Assembly: GCF_040545335.1 (NCBI RefSeq)
Contig: NZ_JBEPLU010000001.1
Span: 2,108,001-2,172,000 of the forward strand
Length of the DNA: 64,000 bases
Direction: 5' to 3'
Source: Phenylobacterium koreense
Lineage (GTDB): Bacteria; Pseudomonadota; Alphaproteobacteria; Caulobacterales; Caulobacteraceae
A program made the translations under genes and the position numbers. Numbering within the stretch: the first letter of the stretch is position 1; each line of letters opens with the position of its first letter. Below the pieces are notes generated by a model, which was not told where the DNA came from, did not search any database, and saw only the letters and a program-made list of their open reading frames with translations. Shown here in pieces: positions 40,423 through 49,552 of the stretch.

Positions 40423-43400
40423 TGGCCGACGTCCATAACCAAGGCGAGGGGCATGGCGGGCTGAAGATCTCGGCCTGGGCCATCAAGAATCCAGTGCCGG
40501 TGGCCGTGCTGTTCATCGCGCTGCTGCTGGCGGGCGTGGTGGCCTACACCGGCCTCTACGTGAAGATGTACCCCAACGTGCAGTTCCCGATGGTCTCGGT
40601 GACCGTCACACAGAACGGCGCGGCCCCGGGGGAAATGGAGACCCAGATCACCCGGCCCATCGAAGATGCGATGGCCGGCATCCCCAACGTCAAGAACATC
40701 TATTCGACCGTGACGCTGGGCGTCTCAACCACGAACATCGAGTTCGAGCTGGGCGAGGATCTCCAGAAGAAGACCGACGAGGTCCGCTCCCGGGTGGACC
40801 AGACGCGGGCGATCCTGCCGCGCGAGATCGACGAACCGACGGTCACCCGGGTCGAACTCGATAGTCAGCCGATCCTGACCTATGCGGTCTCGGCGCCCGA
40901 GATGTCGGACGTGGAGCTCTCCTGGTTCATCGACGACACCATCTCGCGCCTGCTTCAGGCCGAGCCGGGCGTGGCCCAGGTCGCCCGCGTCGGCGGCGTG
41001 ACCCGCGAAATCAACGTCATCATCGACCCGGACAAGCTGAACGCCCGTGGCCTGACCGCGGCCCAGGTGAACAACGCCCTGCGCGCAGCGAACCTGGATT
41101 CGCCCGGCGGCCGGGTGCAGGTCGGCGGGCGCGAGCAGACCCTGCGGGTGCTCGGTTCGGTGAACACTCTGAACGCCCTGCGCGACTTCACCATCCCCAC
41201 TACGGGCGGCGGATTCGTCAAGCTGACCGACGTCGCCGACGTGGGCGACGGCTCCTCCGAGGTTCGCGGCTTTGCGCGCTTCAACGGGCAGCCGGTCGTC
41301 GGGATCATGGTCATGAAGACCCGCGATTCCAGCGACGTCGCCGTCGAGGACGAGGTGATCGCCGCGCTCGGCAGGGCCGAAGCCCAGTACAAGGGCGTCA
41401 GCTTCAGCAAGATCTTCTCCAGCGTCGACGAGACGCGGGCCAGCTTCAAGGCGACCCAGCACGTCCTGCTGGAAGGCATGATCCTGGCGGCCCTGGTGGT
41501 GTTCGTCTTCCTCCGCGACTGGCGCTCGACGGCGATCACGGCGGTCGCCATGCCGATCTCGCTGATCCCGACCTTCTTCTTCATGAATATCTTCGGGTTC
41601 TCGCTGAACATCGTCACCCTGCTGGCCCTGACCCTGGTCATCGGCATCCTGGTCGATGACGCCATCGTCGAGATCGAGAACATCGAGAAGCGCGTGGCCC
41701 AGGGGATGCGGCCCTATCAGGCTGCCATGCAGGGCGCCGACGCCATCGGCCTGGCGGTGGTGGCGACGACCTTCGCCATCGTCGTGGTGTTCGCGCCGGT
41801 TTCGTTCATGTCCGGTATGGCCGGGCAGTTCTTCCGCGAGTTCGGGATCACGGTGTCGATCGCGGTGCTGTTCTCGCTGGTGGTCGCCCGCCTGCTGACA
41901 CCACTGATGGCGGCCTATCTGCTCAAGCCCGTCGCTCACGCCAGGGAGCGCAAGCCGTTCCAGGGCTTCTACCACGACGCGCTGGTGTGGGCCCTCGACC
42001 ACCGGATCGTCGCCTCGATGATCGGCGGGGTAATCTTCATCTCCTCTCTCGCCCTGGTGCCGCTGCTGCCGCAGGGCTTCCAGCCGGCCGGCGACCCCGA
42101 CTACCTCTATGTGGACATCCAGGGGCCGCCCGGCGCCACGGCGCAGGACATGGAGGAGGCCGTCCAGCGCCTGACGCGGCTGTTCTCCGGGCGGGAGGAG
42201 GTGACCGGCGTCTTCGTCCAGGTCGGCGCCACCGTGACCAGCAACGGGTTCGGCGGCGGCGGCGGGGGAGGCGACCTGCGCACCGCCTCGATGACGGTTC
42301 TCCTCAAGGCCGACCGCGACAAGAGCGGAGCCGAGATCCGCCGCGAGATGCGCCAGGACCTGCTCGCCATTCCCGACGCCCGGGTCAGCTTCCTCGACTC
42401 GCAGGGAACGGCGGGGCTGCAGAAGATCCTCACCGGCAATGACCCGGCCAAGCTGCAGGCCGCCGCGCTCGAGCTCGAGAAGCAGATGCGCACGCTCGAC
42501 GTCGTGGCCGACCCGCGGCCCTCGACGCCGCCGGTCGGGCCTGAGGTCATCGTCGTGCCGCGGTCGGACGAGGCGGCGCGCCTCGGCGTGTCGACCGAAG
42601 CCATCGCCCAGGCCGCCCGCGTCGCCACGGTCGGCGACATCGACGCCAACGTCGCCAAGATGAACGACGGCGAGCGGCGCATCCCGATCCGCATCCGCCT
42701 GCCGGCCGACGCCCGCGCCGACATCCAGCGGATCAAGTCCCTGCGCCTGCCGACCGCGGCCGGCGGGGTGACGACCCTCGACGCGGTCGCCGACGTCTAC
42801 TTCCAGGCCGGTCCGGCCAAGATCGAGCGGCTGAACCGCAAGCGCCAGCTCACCGTCCAGGCTGAGCTCAACGGCGTGGAGATGGGCACCGCCAACCAGG
42901 CGGTCGAGAAGCTGCCGATCATGAAGAACCTGCCTGAGGGCGTGACGCCGGCCCAGACCGGCCAGCTCGAAGCCATGCAGGAGCTGTTCGGGTCCTTCGG
43001 CCTGGCGGTCTTCGCCGGTGTGTCGATGATCTTCGGCGTGCTGGTGCTGCTGTTCAGGTCGTTCTTCAAGCCGATCGTCATCCTGTCGGCCCTGCCGCTG
43101 GCGGTGGGCGGCGCCTTCTTCGGCCTGCTGGTCTTCAACCTGTCGCTCTCGATCCCCTCGCTGATCGGCTTCCTGATGCTGCTCGGCCTTGCCGCCAAGA
43201 ACTCCATCCTGCTCGTGGAGTACGCCATCGAGCGCGAGCGGGCCGGCATGGAGCAGCGCCAGGCGCTGATGGAGGCCTGCCGCGAGCGCGCCAGGCCGAT
43301 CGTCATGACCACCGTGGCCATGGCCGCAGGCATGCTGCCGACCGCCTTCGCCCTGGAGAAGGGCGCCGAGTTCCGCCAGCCGATGGCGGTGGCGGTGATC

Positions 43401-43556
43401 GGCGGCCTGATCACCTCGACCCTGCTGTCGCTGGTGCTGGTGCCGGTGGTCTACGAGTTCGTCGACGACTTCGAGAGCTGGCTGCGGCCCAAGCTCGCGC
43501 GCCTGATCACGCCGCGCGAGGCGCCCGGCGAAGCGGTTCCGGAAGATCGGCTGTAA
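40422..43556 (+). CDS. RND efflux pump permease (HAE1/AcrB-like)
   Basis: 1044 residues with the RND layout: TM1, a large periplasmic loop, TM2-6, TM7, a second large loop, TM8-12. The proton-relay pair is in GILVDDAIVEIENI (TM4) and the Lys in LGLAAKNSILLVEYAIE (TM10). Together with the lipoprotein channel and adaptor it makes a complete tripartite exporter of hydrophobic compounds. A glycine run (GFGGGGGGGD) sits in the second periplasmic loop. It ends in a hairpin shared with the convergent dehydratase gene. Confidence 0.96.
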   Translation: MADVHNQGEGHGGLKISAWAIKNPVPVAVLFIALLLAGVVAYTGLYVKMYPNVQFPMVSVTVTQNGAAPGEMETQITRPIEDAMAGIPNVKNIYSTVTLGVSTTNIEFELGEDLQKKTDEVRSRVDQTRAILPREIDEPTVTRVELDSQPILTYAVSAPEMSDVELSWFIDDTISRLLQAEPGVAQVARVGGVTREINVIIDPDKLNARGLTAAQVNNALRAANLDSPGGRVQVGGREQTLRVLGSVNTLNALRDFTIPTTGGGFVKLTDVADVGDGSSEVRGFARFNGQPVVGIMVMKTRDSSDVAVEDEVIAALGRAEAQYKGVSFSKIFSSVDETRASFKATQHVLLEGMILAALVVFVFLRDWRSTAITAVAMPISLIPTFFFMNIFGFSLNIVTLLALTLVIGILVDDAIVEIENIEKRVAQGMRPYQAAMQGADAIGLAVVATTFAIVVVFAPVSFMSGMAGQFFREFGITVSIAVLFSLVVARLLTPLMAAYLLKPVAHARERKPFQGFYHDALVWALDHRIVASMIGGVIFISSLALVPLLPQGFQPAGDPDYLYVDIQGPPGATAQDMEEAVQRLTRLFSGREEVTGVFVQVGATVTSNGFGGGGGGGDLRTASMTVLLKADRDKSGAEIRREMRQDLLAIPDARVSFLDSQGTAGLQKILTGNDPAKLQAAALELEKQMRTLDVVADPRPSTPPVGPEVIVVPRSDEAARLGVSTEAIAQAARVATVGDIDANVAKMNDGERRIPIRIRLPADARADIQRIKSLRLPTAAGGVTTLDAVADVYFQAGPAKIERLNRKRQLTVQAELNGVEMGTANQAVEKLPIMKNLPEGVTPAQTGQLEAMQELFGSFGLAVFAGVSMIFGVLVLLFRSFFKPIVILSALPLAVGGAFFGLLVFNLSLSIPSLIGFLMLLGLAAKNSILLVEYAIERERAGMEQRQALMEACRERARPIVMTTVAMAAGMLPTAFALEKGAEFRQPMAVAVIGGLITSTLLSLVLVPVVYEFVDDFESWLRPKLARLITPREAPGEAVPEDRL

Positions 43557-43563
43557 GAGCGTC

Positions 43564-43589
43564 GCGGCTCCGCTGAGAAGCGGGGCCGC
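43564..43589. terminator. Hairpin between convergent RND permease and dehydratase genes
   Basis: GCGGCTCCGCT-GAGA-AGCGGGGCCGC, eleven pairs with one T-G. No T-tract on either side. It abuts both stop codons and may block read-through in both directions. Confidence 0.45.
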
Positions 43590-44569
43590 TACAGCTCCTT
43601 GCGCAGCACCTTGGCGAACAGCTCGGAGTCGACGTTCCCGCCGGAGAACACCAGCGCCGTGGTGCCCTCGCCGTAGTCCTTCACCTTGCCGGCCAACAGG
43701 GCGGCAAGGCCCACCGAGCCGCCCGGTTCGACCACGAGCTTGAGCGTCGAAAAGGCGTAGCGCATCGCCTCGGCTACCTCGGCGTCGGTGACCACCGCGA
43801 TGTCGGCCATCGTCTTCTGCAGGATGGGGAAGGTCAGCAGGCCGGGGGCAGGGCTTTCCAGCGCATCGCACAGCGAGCGCGTGGCCGGCTTGGTGACGAT
43901 CCGCTCGCCCTTCTGCAGCGAGCGCAGGGTGTCGTCGAAGCCCTCGGGCTCGACGCCCACCACCGCAGTTTGCGGCGACAGCGTCTTCACCGCCAGCGAG
44001 GTTCCGGCCATCAGCCCGCCGCCGCCGACGGGGGCGATCAGCGTGCTCAGGGTCGCGCCGAGCTCGCGGGCCTGGGCGACGATCTCCAGCCCTACCGTCC
44101 CCTGGCCGGCGATCACGTGCGGATCGTCGAACGCCGGCACGATCACCGCGCCGCGCTCGGCCGCGATCTGGGCGGCGATCACCTCGCGGTCCTCGGTCAG
44201 GCGGTCATAGAGCTTGATCTCCGCGCCGTAGCCGCGGGTCGCCTCGACCTTTACCGCCGGCGCGTCGGCCGGCATCACGATCAGCGCCGGCATGCCCAGC
44301 AGCCTGGCCGCCAGCGCCACGCCCTGGGCGTGGTTGCCGGACGAGAAGGCGACGACGCCGCCCTTGGCCTCCTCGGCCGAGAGCTGCGAGAGGCGATTGT
44401 AGGCGCCGCGGAACTTGAAGGCGCCGACCCGTTGCAGGGTTTCGGGCTTGATCAGCACCCGCCGGCCCAGCCGGTCGTTGAGGGCTGGGCTCTCGATCAG
44501 CGGCGTGCGCGCCGCGTGGCCGGCCAGCCGCCCGGCGGCGGCCTCGATGTCGGAGAAGCTGACGCTCAT
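43589..44569 (-). CDS. Threonine/serine dehydratase (PLP, fold type II)
   Basis: 326 residues. Schiff-base Lys in [17 protein letters not shown] (cofactor-substrate loop), GGGGL (phosphate loop) and the C-terminal FSGGNVD. No ACT regulatory domain follows, so it is the short, catabolic or racemase-like form rather than full biosynthetic IlvA. It converts threonine or serine to 2-oxo acid plus ammonia. The start ATG overlaps the stop of the VOC gene (ATGA), so the two are coupled. Confidence 0.92.
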   Translation of the reverse strand: MSVSFSDIEAAAGRLAGHAARTPLIESPALNDRLGRRVLIKPETLQRVGAFKFRGAYNRLSQLSAEEAKGGVVAFSSGNHAQGVALAARLLGMPALIVMPADAPAVKVEATRGYGAEIKLYDRLTEDREVIAAQIAAERGAVIVPAFDDPHVIAGQGTVGLEIVAQARELGATLSTLIAPVGGGGLMAGTSLAVKTLSPQTAVVGVEPEGFDDTLRSLQKGERIVTKPATRSLCDALESPAPGLLTFPILQKTMADIAVVTDAEVAEAMRYAFSTLKLVVEPGGSVGLAALLAGKVKDYGEGTTALVFSGGNVDSELFAKVLRKEL

Positions 44570-44985
44570 TTCGCGAACACCATGGCGTCGTCGGCGAAGG
44601 CCTTGAACTCCAGCGCGTTGCCGGAGGGATCGAGGAAGAACATCGTCGCCTGCTCGCCCGGCAGGCCCTGGAAGCGGATCTGCGGCTCGATGACGAACTT
44701 GATCCCGGCCGCCTCCAGCTTCGCAGCCAGGGCGTGCCATTCCGGCAGGGTCAGGATCGCGCCGAAGTGGCGGACCGGGACGTCCTCGCCGTCGACCGAG
44801 CTGGTGTTGTGATGGCCGACCTCGTCAGGCGACAGATGCGCGACGATCTGGTGGCCGTAGAAGTCGAAGTCGACCCAGTCGGGGCTCGACCGGCCCTCTG
44901 GGCATCCGAGCAGTTGGCCATAGAAGGCGCGGGCTTCGGCGAGGTCGCGGACCGGAAAGGCGAGGTGGAAGCGAGGACGGGTCAT
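44566..44985 (-). CDS. VOC (glyoxalase/bleomycin-resistance) family protein
   Basis: 139 residues with the paired beta-alpha-beta-beta-beta VOC fold: [22 protein letters not shown] at the start and [15 protein letters not shown] at the end, giving His and Glu ligands for one metal. The substrate is unknown; close relatives are annotated as glyoxalase-like dioxygenases. It is upstream of, and overlapping with, the dehydratase gene. Confidence 0.9.
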   Translation of the reverse strand: MTRPRFHLAFPVRDLAEARAFYGQLLGCPEGRSSPDWVDFDFYGHQIVAHLSPDEVGHHNTSSVDGEDVPVRHFGAILTLPEWHALAAKLEAAGIKFVIEPQIRFQGLPGEQATMFFLDPSGNALEFKAFADDAMVFAK

Positions 44986-45030
44986 GCCGTCCTAATAGCC
45001 TGCGTCGGGCGCCCGCGCACTAGCTGGGAC

Positions 45031-45059
45031 TTGACGCCGCCGCCCCTCGCTGGTTTACC
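45031..45059 (+). promoter_or_regulatory. Possible promoter of purA
   Basis: TTGACG (45031-45036) and TTTACC (45054-45059) are 17 bp apart in the 205-bp space upstream of purA. The -10 match is poor. Confidence 0.3.
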
Positions 45060-45190
45060 CCCGCCGAACGGAGAGACGCCGCCCGAGGGGCCAGCGCATC
45101 CGGTTCCTACAATCGATCCAAGTCCACCCGCCGAGTCCTGTCGAAGGGCGTGGTCGGACCCGCTCGGGCAGGCCGGGAGATCGTATCCGA

Positions 45191-46477
45191 ATGGCCAATG
45201 TGACCGTGATCGGCGCCCAGTGGGGCGACGAAGGCAAGGGCAAGCTCGTCGACTGGCTGTCCAATCGCGCCGACGTGGTGGTGCGCTTCCAGGGCGGCCA
45301 CAATGCGGGCCACACCCTGGTGGTCGGCAACCAGACCTACAAACTCAGCCTGCTGCCCTCGGGTGTGGTCCAGGGCAAGCTGTCGGTGATCGGCAACGGC
45401 GTCGTGGTCGATCCCTGGCATCTCTTGGAAGAGATCGCCAAGCTCGGCTCGCAGGGCGTGGCGATCGACCCGGAAATGCTGGTCCTGGCCGACAACGCCG
45501 CCCTGATCCTGCCCCTGCACCGCGACCTCGACCAGGCGCGCGAAGCGGCCGCCACCAACAAGATCGGCACCACCGGCCGCGGCATCGGCCCGGCCTACGA
45601 GGACAAGGTCGGTCGCCGTGCGATCCGCGTCGGTGACCTCGCCGACCGCGACGCCCTGGAAGCCAAGATCGACCGCCTGCTGGCCCACCACACGCCGCTG
45701 CGCCGTGGCCTCGGCCTGCCGGAATACGACGGCGCCGAGCTGCTGGCCGCGCTGGAAGAGATCGCGCCGAAAATCCTGCCCTTCGCCCGTCCGGCCTGGC
45801 GCCTGCTCGACGGTGTGGTGAAGTCCGGCAAGCGGGTGCTGTTTGAGGGGGCCCAGGGCGCGTTGCTCGACGTCGACCATGGCACCTATCCTTACGTGAC
45901 CTCGTCCAACACCGTCGCCGGCCAGGCTGCGGCCGGCTCGGGCCTGGGTCCGAAAGGGCCGGGCTATGTGCTGGGCATCGTCAAGGCCTACACCACGCGG
46001 GTAGGCGAGGGGCCGTTCCCGACCGAGCTCTTCGACGAGATCGGCCAGCACCTGGGCACGGTGGGCCGCGAGTTCGGCGTCGTCACCGGCCGTCCGCGCC
46101 GCTGCGGCTGGTTCGACGCCGTGCTGGTGCGCCAGTCGGTGGCGCTGAACGGCATCGACGGCATCGCGCTGACCAAGCTCGACGTGCTCGACGGCCTTGA
46201 AAAGCTGAAGATCTGCGTCGGCTACAGGCTGAACGGCGAGGTGCTGGACTACCTGCCCGCCGGCCTGAAGGCGCAGTCGGCCCTGGAGCCGGTCTATGAG
46301 GAACTGGACGGCTGGAACGAAAGCACCGCCGGCGCCACCTCCTGGAAGGACCTGCCGGCCAATGCGGTGAAGTACGTCCGCCGGGTCGAGGAGCTGATCG
46401 GGGCTCCGGCCGCCATGGTCTCCACCAGCCCGCAGCGGGACGACACCATCATGGTGCGCGATCCCTTCCAGGACTGA
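45191..46477 (+). CDS. purA: Adenylosuccinate synthase
   Basis: 428 residues. Starts [23 protein letters not shown] with the GTP loop GDEGKGK and catalytic Asp; further on [31 protein letters not shown] and [11 protein letters not shown] (IMP-binding). It makes adenylosuccinate from IMP and aspartate. The start ATG has GGGAG about 11 bases upstream. Confidence 0.97.
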   Translation: MANVTVIGAQWGDEGKGKLVDWLSNRADVVVRFQGGHNAGHTLVVGNQTYKLSLLPSGVVQGKLSVIGNGVVVDPWHLLEEIAKLGSQGVAIDPEMLVLADNAALILPLHRDLDQAREAAATNKIGTTGRGIGPAYEDKVGRRAIRVGDLADRDALEAKIDRLLAHHTPLRRGLGLPEYDGAELLAALEEIAPKILPFARPAWRLLDGVVKSGKRVLFEGAQGALLDVDHGTYPYVTSSNTVAGQAAAGSGLGPKGPGYVLGIVKAYTTRVGEGPFPTELFDEIGQHLGTVGREFGVVTGRPRRCGWFDAVLVRQSVALNGIDGIALTKLDVLDGLEKLKICVGYRLNGEVLDYLPAGLKAQSALEPVYEELDGWNESTAGATSWKDLPANAVKYVRRVEELIGAPAAMVSTSPQRDDTIMVRDPFQD

Positions 46478-46498
46478 CCCGCCGTCAAGGCGTTCTTA

Positions 46499-46546
46499 AG
46501 GGCGCTCTGCGAATGTCGGACAGCAATCCGCAGCGCCGAGCGCCCT
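46499..46546. repeat. Inverted repeat abutting a GTG start
   Basis: AGGGCGCT (46499-46506) pairs with AGCGCCCT (46539-46546), with inner TGCG/CGCA (46508-46511, 46529-46532). It ends one base before the GTG at 46548. It may be the purA terminator or an RNA structure controlling the next gene. Confidence 0.6.
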
Positions 46547-46547
46547 C

Positions 46548-47369
46548 GTGTTCAACGAAGATCTGAAACGGATTCAGCGCATGGCCCCGCTCATGCGGCG
46601 GGTGCTGATCGTTGATCCAGCCGTGGCGAGCGCCCGTCTCCTGACCGAGGTGATGCGCAACATCGTCCAGGTCCAGGTCTGGCACGCGGCCACCACCCGC
46701 AAGGGCCTGGAAGCCGCCGCCCAGGTCAATCCGCAGCTCGTCTTCGTCGAACTGGCCGGCCCCGACGTCGACGGCGTGGAATTTTCCCGCCTGCTGCGCC
46801 GCTCCCATCTGCCGTGCCGCCAGGTTCCGATCATCATGGTGACCGCCACGGCCACGGCGGGGGGCATCCTGGCCGCCCGCGACGCGGGCGTGCACGAGTT
46901 CCTGCGCAAGCCCTACACCGCCAAGGACCTGCTGCGCCGGCTGGAAGCCGTCACCCTGCATCCCCGCGACTGGGTGGAGGCCGTGGAATATGTCGGCCCC
47001 GACCGGCGGCGCTTCAATTCCGGCGACTACAGCGGCCCGCTCAAGCGGCGCTCCGACGTTGGGGCCACGCCCGACGCCCAGCGCATCAGCCAGGCGCTGA
47101 AGATCATCCGCTCGGCCATCCCCGCGGCCGCCACCGACCCGCACCAGGCGATGCGAGCCCTGCTGGCCCAGACCGTCGAGCTGCAGCGCGGCGCCCAGGT
47201 CACCGACAATGCGGAGCTGGCGGCGGCGGTCGCCGAGTTCCAGCGCTATCTCGCCGGCGTCGCCCAATCGGGCGTCATGCTGCCTGACGAGATCGCGAGG
47301 CACGCCGCGGACGTGCTCGCCTTCCTACCCGAGTCGAAAGACGCTTCGGGCAAGGATTGCGCGGCCTGA
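46548..47369 (+). CDS. Receiver-domain protein with Glu at the phosphoacceptor position
   Basis: 273 residues. N-terminal receiver (about 17-135): VLIVDP, the position aligned with the phosphoacceptor Asp is Glu68 in LVFVELAGPDVDG, Thr99 in MVTA, Lys121 in LRKPY. The linker GPDRRRFNSGDYSGP resembles that of alphaproteobacterial two-component receivers, and the helical C-terminal part (about 165-260) is unrecognised. Glu may mimic phosphorylation, giving a constitutive or non-phosphorylatable regulator. The GTG start at 46548 has no Shine-Dalgarno match; ATG at 46581 or 46593 would give shorter forms. It converges with rpoH. Confidence 0.82.
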   Translation: MFNEDLKRIQRMAPLMRRVLIVDPAVASARLLTEVMRNIVQVQVWHAATTRKGLEAAAQVNPQLVFVELAGPDVDGVEFSRLLRRSHLPCRQVPIIMVTATATAGGILAARDAGVHEFLRKPYTAKDLLRRLEAVTLHPRDWVEAVEYVGPDRRRFNSGDYSGPLKRRSDVGATPDAQRISQALKIIRSAIPAAATDPHQAMRALLAQTVELQRGAQVTDNAELAAAVAEFQRYLAGVAQSGVMLPDEIARHAADVLAFLPESKDASGKDCAA

Positions 47370-47373
47370 AACG

Positions 47374-47405
47374 AAAAGCGCCGCGGCCCTTCGGGACCGC
47401 GGCGC
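47374..47405 (-). terminator. Terminator of rpoH
   Basis: Arms GCGCCGCGGCCC / GGACCGCGGCGC (one mismatch) with a TTCG loop (47378-47405), followed on the minus strand by TTTTCGTTT. It may also act on the convergent receiver gene. Confidence 0.8.
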
Positions 47406-47430
47406 AGGATCGTTCGGTTGTGCGAAACCC

Positions 47431-48318
47431 TTAGGCGTCGACCAGGTTCTTGTCGCGAGCTGCGGCCGTCACCGACTTCTGCAGCTTTTCGAAGGCCCGC
47501 ACCTCGATCTGGCGAACCCGCTCGCGGCTGACGCCGTATTCGGCCGCCAGTTCCTCAAGGGTGGTCGGGCTGTCCTTCAGCCGGCGCTCGGTCAGGATGT
47601 GGCGTTCGCGGTCGGACAGTTCCGACAGCGCCGCTTCCATCAGCGTCATGCGCTGGGTGCGTTCCTGGTTCTCGGCGACGTAGGATTCCTGGCTGACGGC
47701 GGTCTCGTCCTCCAGCCAGTCCTGCCATTCGCTCTCGCCGTCCACGCGCAGCGGCGCGTTCAGCGAGGCGTCCGGCCCGGACAGGCGGCGGTTCATCGAG
47801 ATGACCTCCTCGTCCAGCACGCCGAGCTTGGTGGCGATCTGGCTGACCTGTTCGGGCAGCAGGTCGCCGTCCTGGAAGGCGCTGATCTGGCTCTTGGCCT
47901 TGCGCAGGTTGAAGAACAGCTTCTTCTGCGCAGCGGTGGTCCCCATCTTCACCAGGCTCCAGGATCGCAGGATGTATTCCTGGATCGAGGCGCGGATCCA
48001 CCACATGGCGTAGGTCGCCAGGCGGAAGCCCTTGTCCGGCTCGAACTTCTTCACCGCTTGCATCAGGCCGACATTGCCCTCGGAGATCACTTCCCCGATC
48101 GGCAGGCCATAGCCCCGATAGCCCATGGCGATCTTGGCCACGAGGCGCAGGTGACTGGTCACCAACTTATGGGCGGCTTCCGGATCCTCGTGCTCACGCC
48201 AGCGTTTGGCCAGCATGAACTCCTCGTCCTTGGCGAGCATCGGGAACTTGCGAATCTCGGTCAGATACCGGCTGAGGCCGCCTTCCGGCGACATCACGGC
48301 AAGCGCGTTTGCGGCCAT
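47431..48318 (-). CDS. rpoH: RNA polymerase heat-shock sigma factor RpoH
   Basis: 295 residues. Region 2 contains AHKLVTSHLRLVAKIAMGYRGYG and the -10-recognition segment YAMWWIRASIQEYILRSW; the RpoH box is QKKLFFNLRKAK; region 4 has TLEELAAEYGVSRERVRQIE. It directs transcription of chaperone and protease genes. The ATG at 48318 has AAGGGG upstream; the longer frame is not supported. A sigma32-like promoter lies upstream. The RluD-family gene is 217 bp upstream, same strand. Confidence 0.96.
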   Translation of the reverse strand: MAANALAVMSPEGGLSRYLTEIRKFPMLAKDEEFMLAKRWREHEDPEAAHKLVTSHLRLVAKIAMGYRGYGLPIGEVISEGNVGLMQAVKKFEPDKGFRLATYAMWWIRASIQEYILRSWSLVKMGTTAAQKKLFFNLRKAKSQISAFQDGDLLPEQVSQIATKLGVLDEEVISMNRRLSGPDASLNAPLRVDGESEWQDWLEDETAVSQESYVAENQERTQRMTLMEAALSELSDRERHILTERRLKDSPTTLEELAAEYGVSRERVRQIEVRAFEKLQKSVTAAARDKNLVDA

Positions 48319-48488
48319 GTGTATCCCCTTTCTTACTCGGCGGACTTCTGGATCGCTGCGCCATACAGGCGCGCGTGACCGTCCGCCCCCTCCAACCACT
48401 GAGATAGGTATTGGTTGCGACTGACGAAAGGCCCAGGTCTGGGAGAAACCGCGGCCCAAAAAATCCGACTGCTCAACTCAGGTATTTC

Positions 48489-48514
48489 TACAGGGGGAAG
48501 TTGGCGTGTTCAAG
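48489..48514 (-). promoter_or_regulatory. Sigma32-type promoter upstream of rpoH
   Basis: On the minus strand CTTGAA (48509-48514) is followed after 11 bp by CCCCCTGTA (48489-48497), resembling the heat-shock consensus CTTGAA...CCCCATNT. This fits autoregulation of rpoH, known in Caulobacter. Confidence 0.5.
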
Positions 48515-48535
48515 GCGCCAGGGGCACAGGCTTTC

Positions 48536-49552
48536 TTACAAAGCTGACAGAATAGCTTCCAATTGCGCCATGTCGGCCGGCAGGGGGCTTTCGAACCTCA
48601 GAGCCTGGCCGGTCACGGGATGGATGAACCCCAGCACCGCGGCGTGCAGGGCCTGGCGTTTCAGCCCTGCGGCGGCCACCGCCTCGCGGACCGGCGCAGC
48701 GGGCGGGCCTGATCCATAGACCGGGTCACCCAGGCACGGCGTTCCCTTCGAAGCCATGTGCACCCGGATCTGGTGGGTGCGCCCGGTCTCCAGCGTGCAG
48801 GCCACGCGAGCGGCCAGCGCCTTACCATCGCCGCCTCCAAAGGTCCGCTCGGTGCGATAATGGGTCACCGCCTCGCGGCCGCCGGACTTCAGGACGGCGA
48901 TCTTCTTGCGGTCATGGGGCGAACGGCCCAGCCGCGTCTCCACGGTTCCCTTGGGCGGATTAGGCGCGCCTCGGACGAGGGCCACGTAGACCCTGTCTAT
49001 ATCGTGGCTCGCGAACAGCTTCGAAAGGCCCTGGTGCGCGGCGTCGCTCTTGGCCGCGACCATCACGCCCGAGGTGTCCTTGTCGATCCGGTGGACGATC
49101 CCGGGCCGGGCGACGCCGCCTATTCCCGAGAGGCTCGCCCCGCAGTGGAACAGCAGGGCGTTGACCAGGGTGCCGTCCTCGCTGCCCGGGGCCGGATGCA
49201 CGGCCATGCCGGCCGGCTTGTCGATGACGATCAGATCGTCATCCTCGAAGAGGATGGCGAGAGGGATGTCCTGCGGTTGCGGCTCGGCCGGGGCCGGCGG
49301 CGGAATCAGCAGCTCGTAGTCACCTGCGCTCGCCTTGGACGAGGCGTCCGAGAGCGCCTTGCCGTCCCGGCGGACCAGGCCCTGGGCCATCAGCGCCTGG
49401 ATGCGGCCGCGCGACAGTTCCGGGGCATGTTCGGCCAGCGCCTTGTCCAGGCGTCCGCCCGCTGCTTCCGGCGGGATGCTCACAATGCGCAGGGTCGCCT
49501 GTTCGGCCGCCGCGGGGGCGTCGAGTTCGTCGTCGATGTCTGTCTGGCTCAC
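48536..49552 (-). CDS. RluD-family 23S rRNA pseudouridine synthase
   Basis: 338 residues. N-terminal S4 domain (GGRLDKALAEH...SRGRIQALMAQGLV), then the catalytic domain with IDKPAGMAVHPAPG and the catalytic Asp in HRIDKDTSG, and THQIRVHMA. RluA/RluD/RluC cannot be separated with certainty, but the S4 domain and length fit RluD. The start is GTG at 49552, overlapping the upstream regulator stop (GTGA). In many alphaproteobacteria such a gene precedes rpoH, as here. Confidence 0.92.
   Translation of the reverse strand: MSQTDIDDELDAPAAAEQATLRIVSIPPEAAGGRLDKALAEHAPELSRGRIQALMAQGLVRRDGKALSDASSKASAGDYELLIPPPAPAEPQPQDIPLAILFEDDDLIVIDKPAGMAVHPAPGSEDGTLVNALLFHCGASLSGIGGVARPGIVHRIDKDTSGVMVAAKSDAAHQGLSKLFASHDIDRVYVALVRGAPNPPKGTVETRLGRSPHDRKKIAVLKSGGREAVTHYRTERTFGGGDGKALAARVACTLETGRTHQIRVHMASKGTPCLGDPVYGSGPPAAPVREAVAAAGLKRQALHAAVLGFIHPVTGQALRFESPLPADMAQLEAILSAL

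Noticed and set aside
40725..43871. An open frame of about 1048 codons antisense to the RND permease gene
   Set aside because: Its translation is rich in Arg, Gly, His and Asp with no recognisable domain; it is the mirror image of a codon-biased GC-rich gene.
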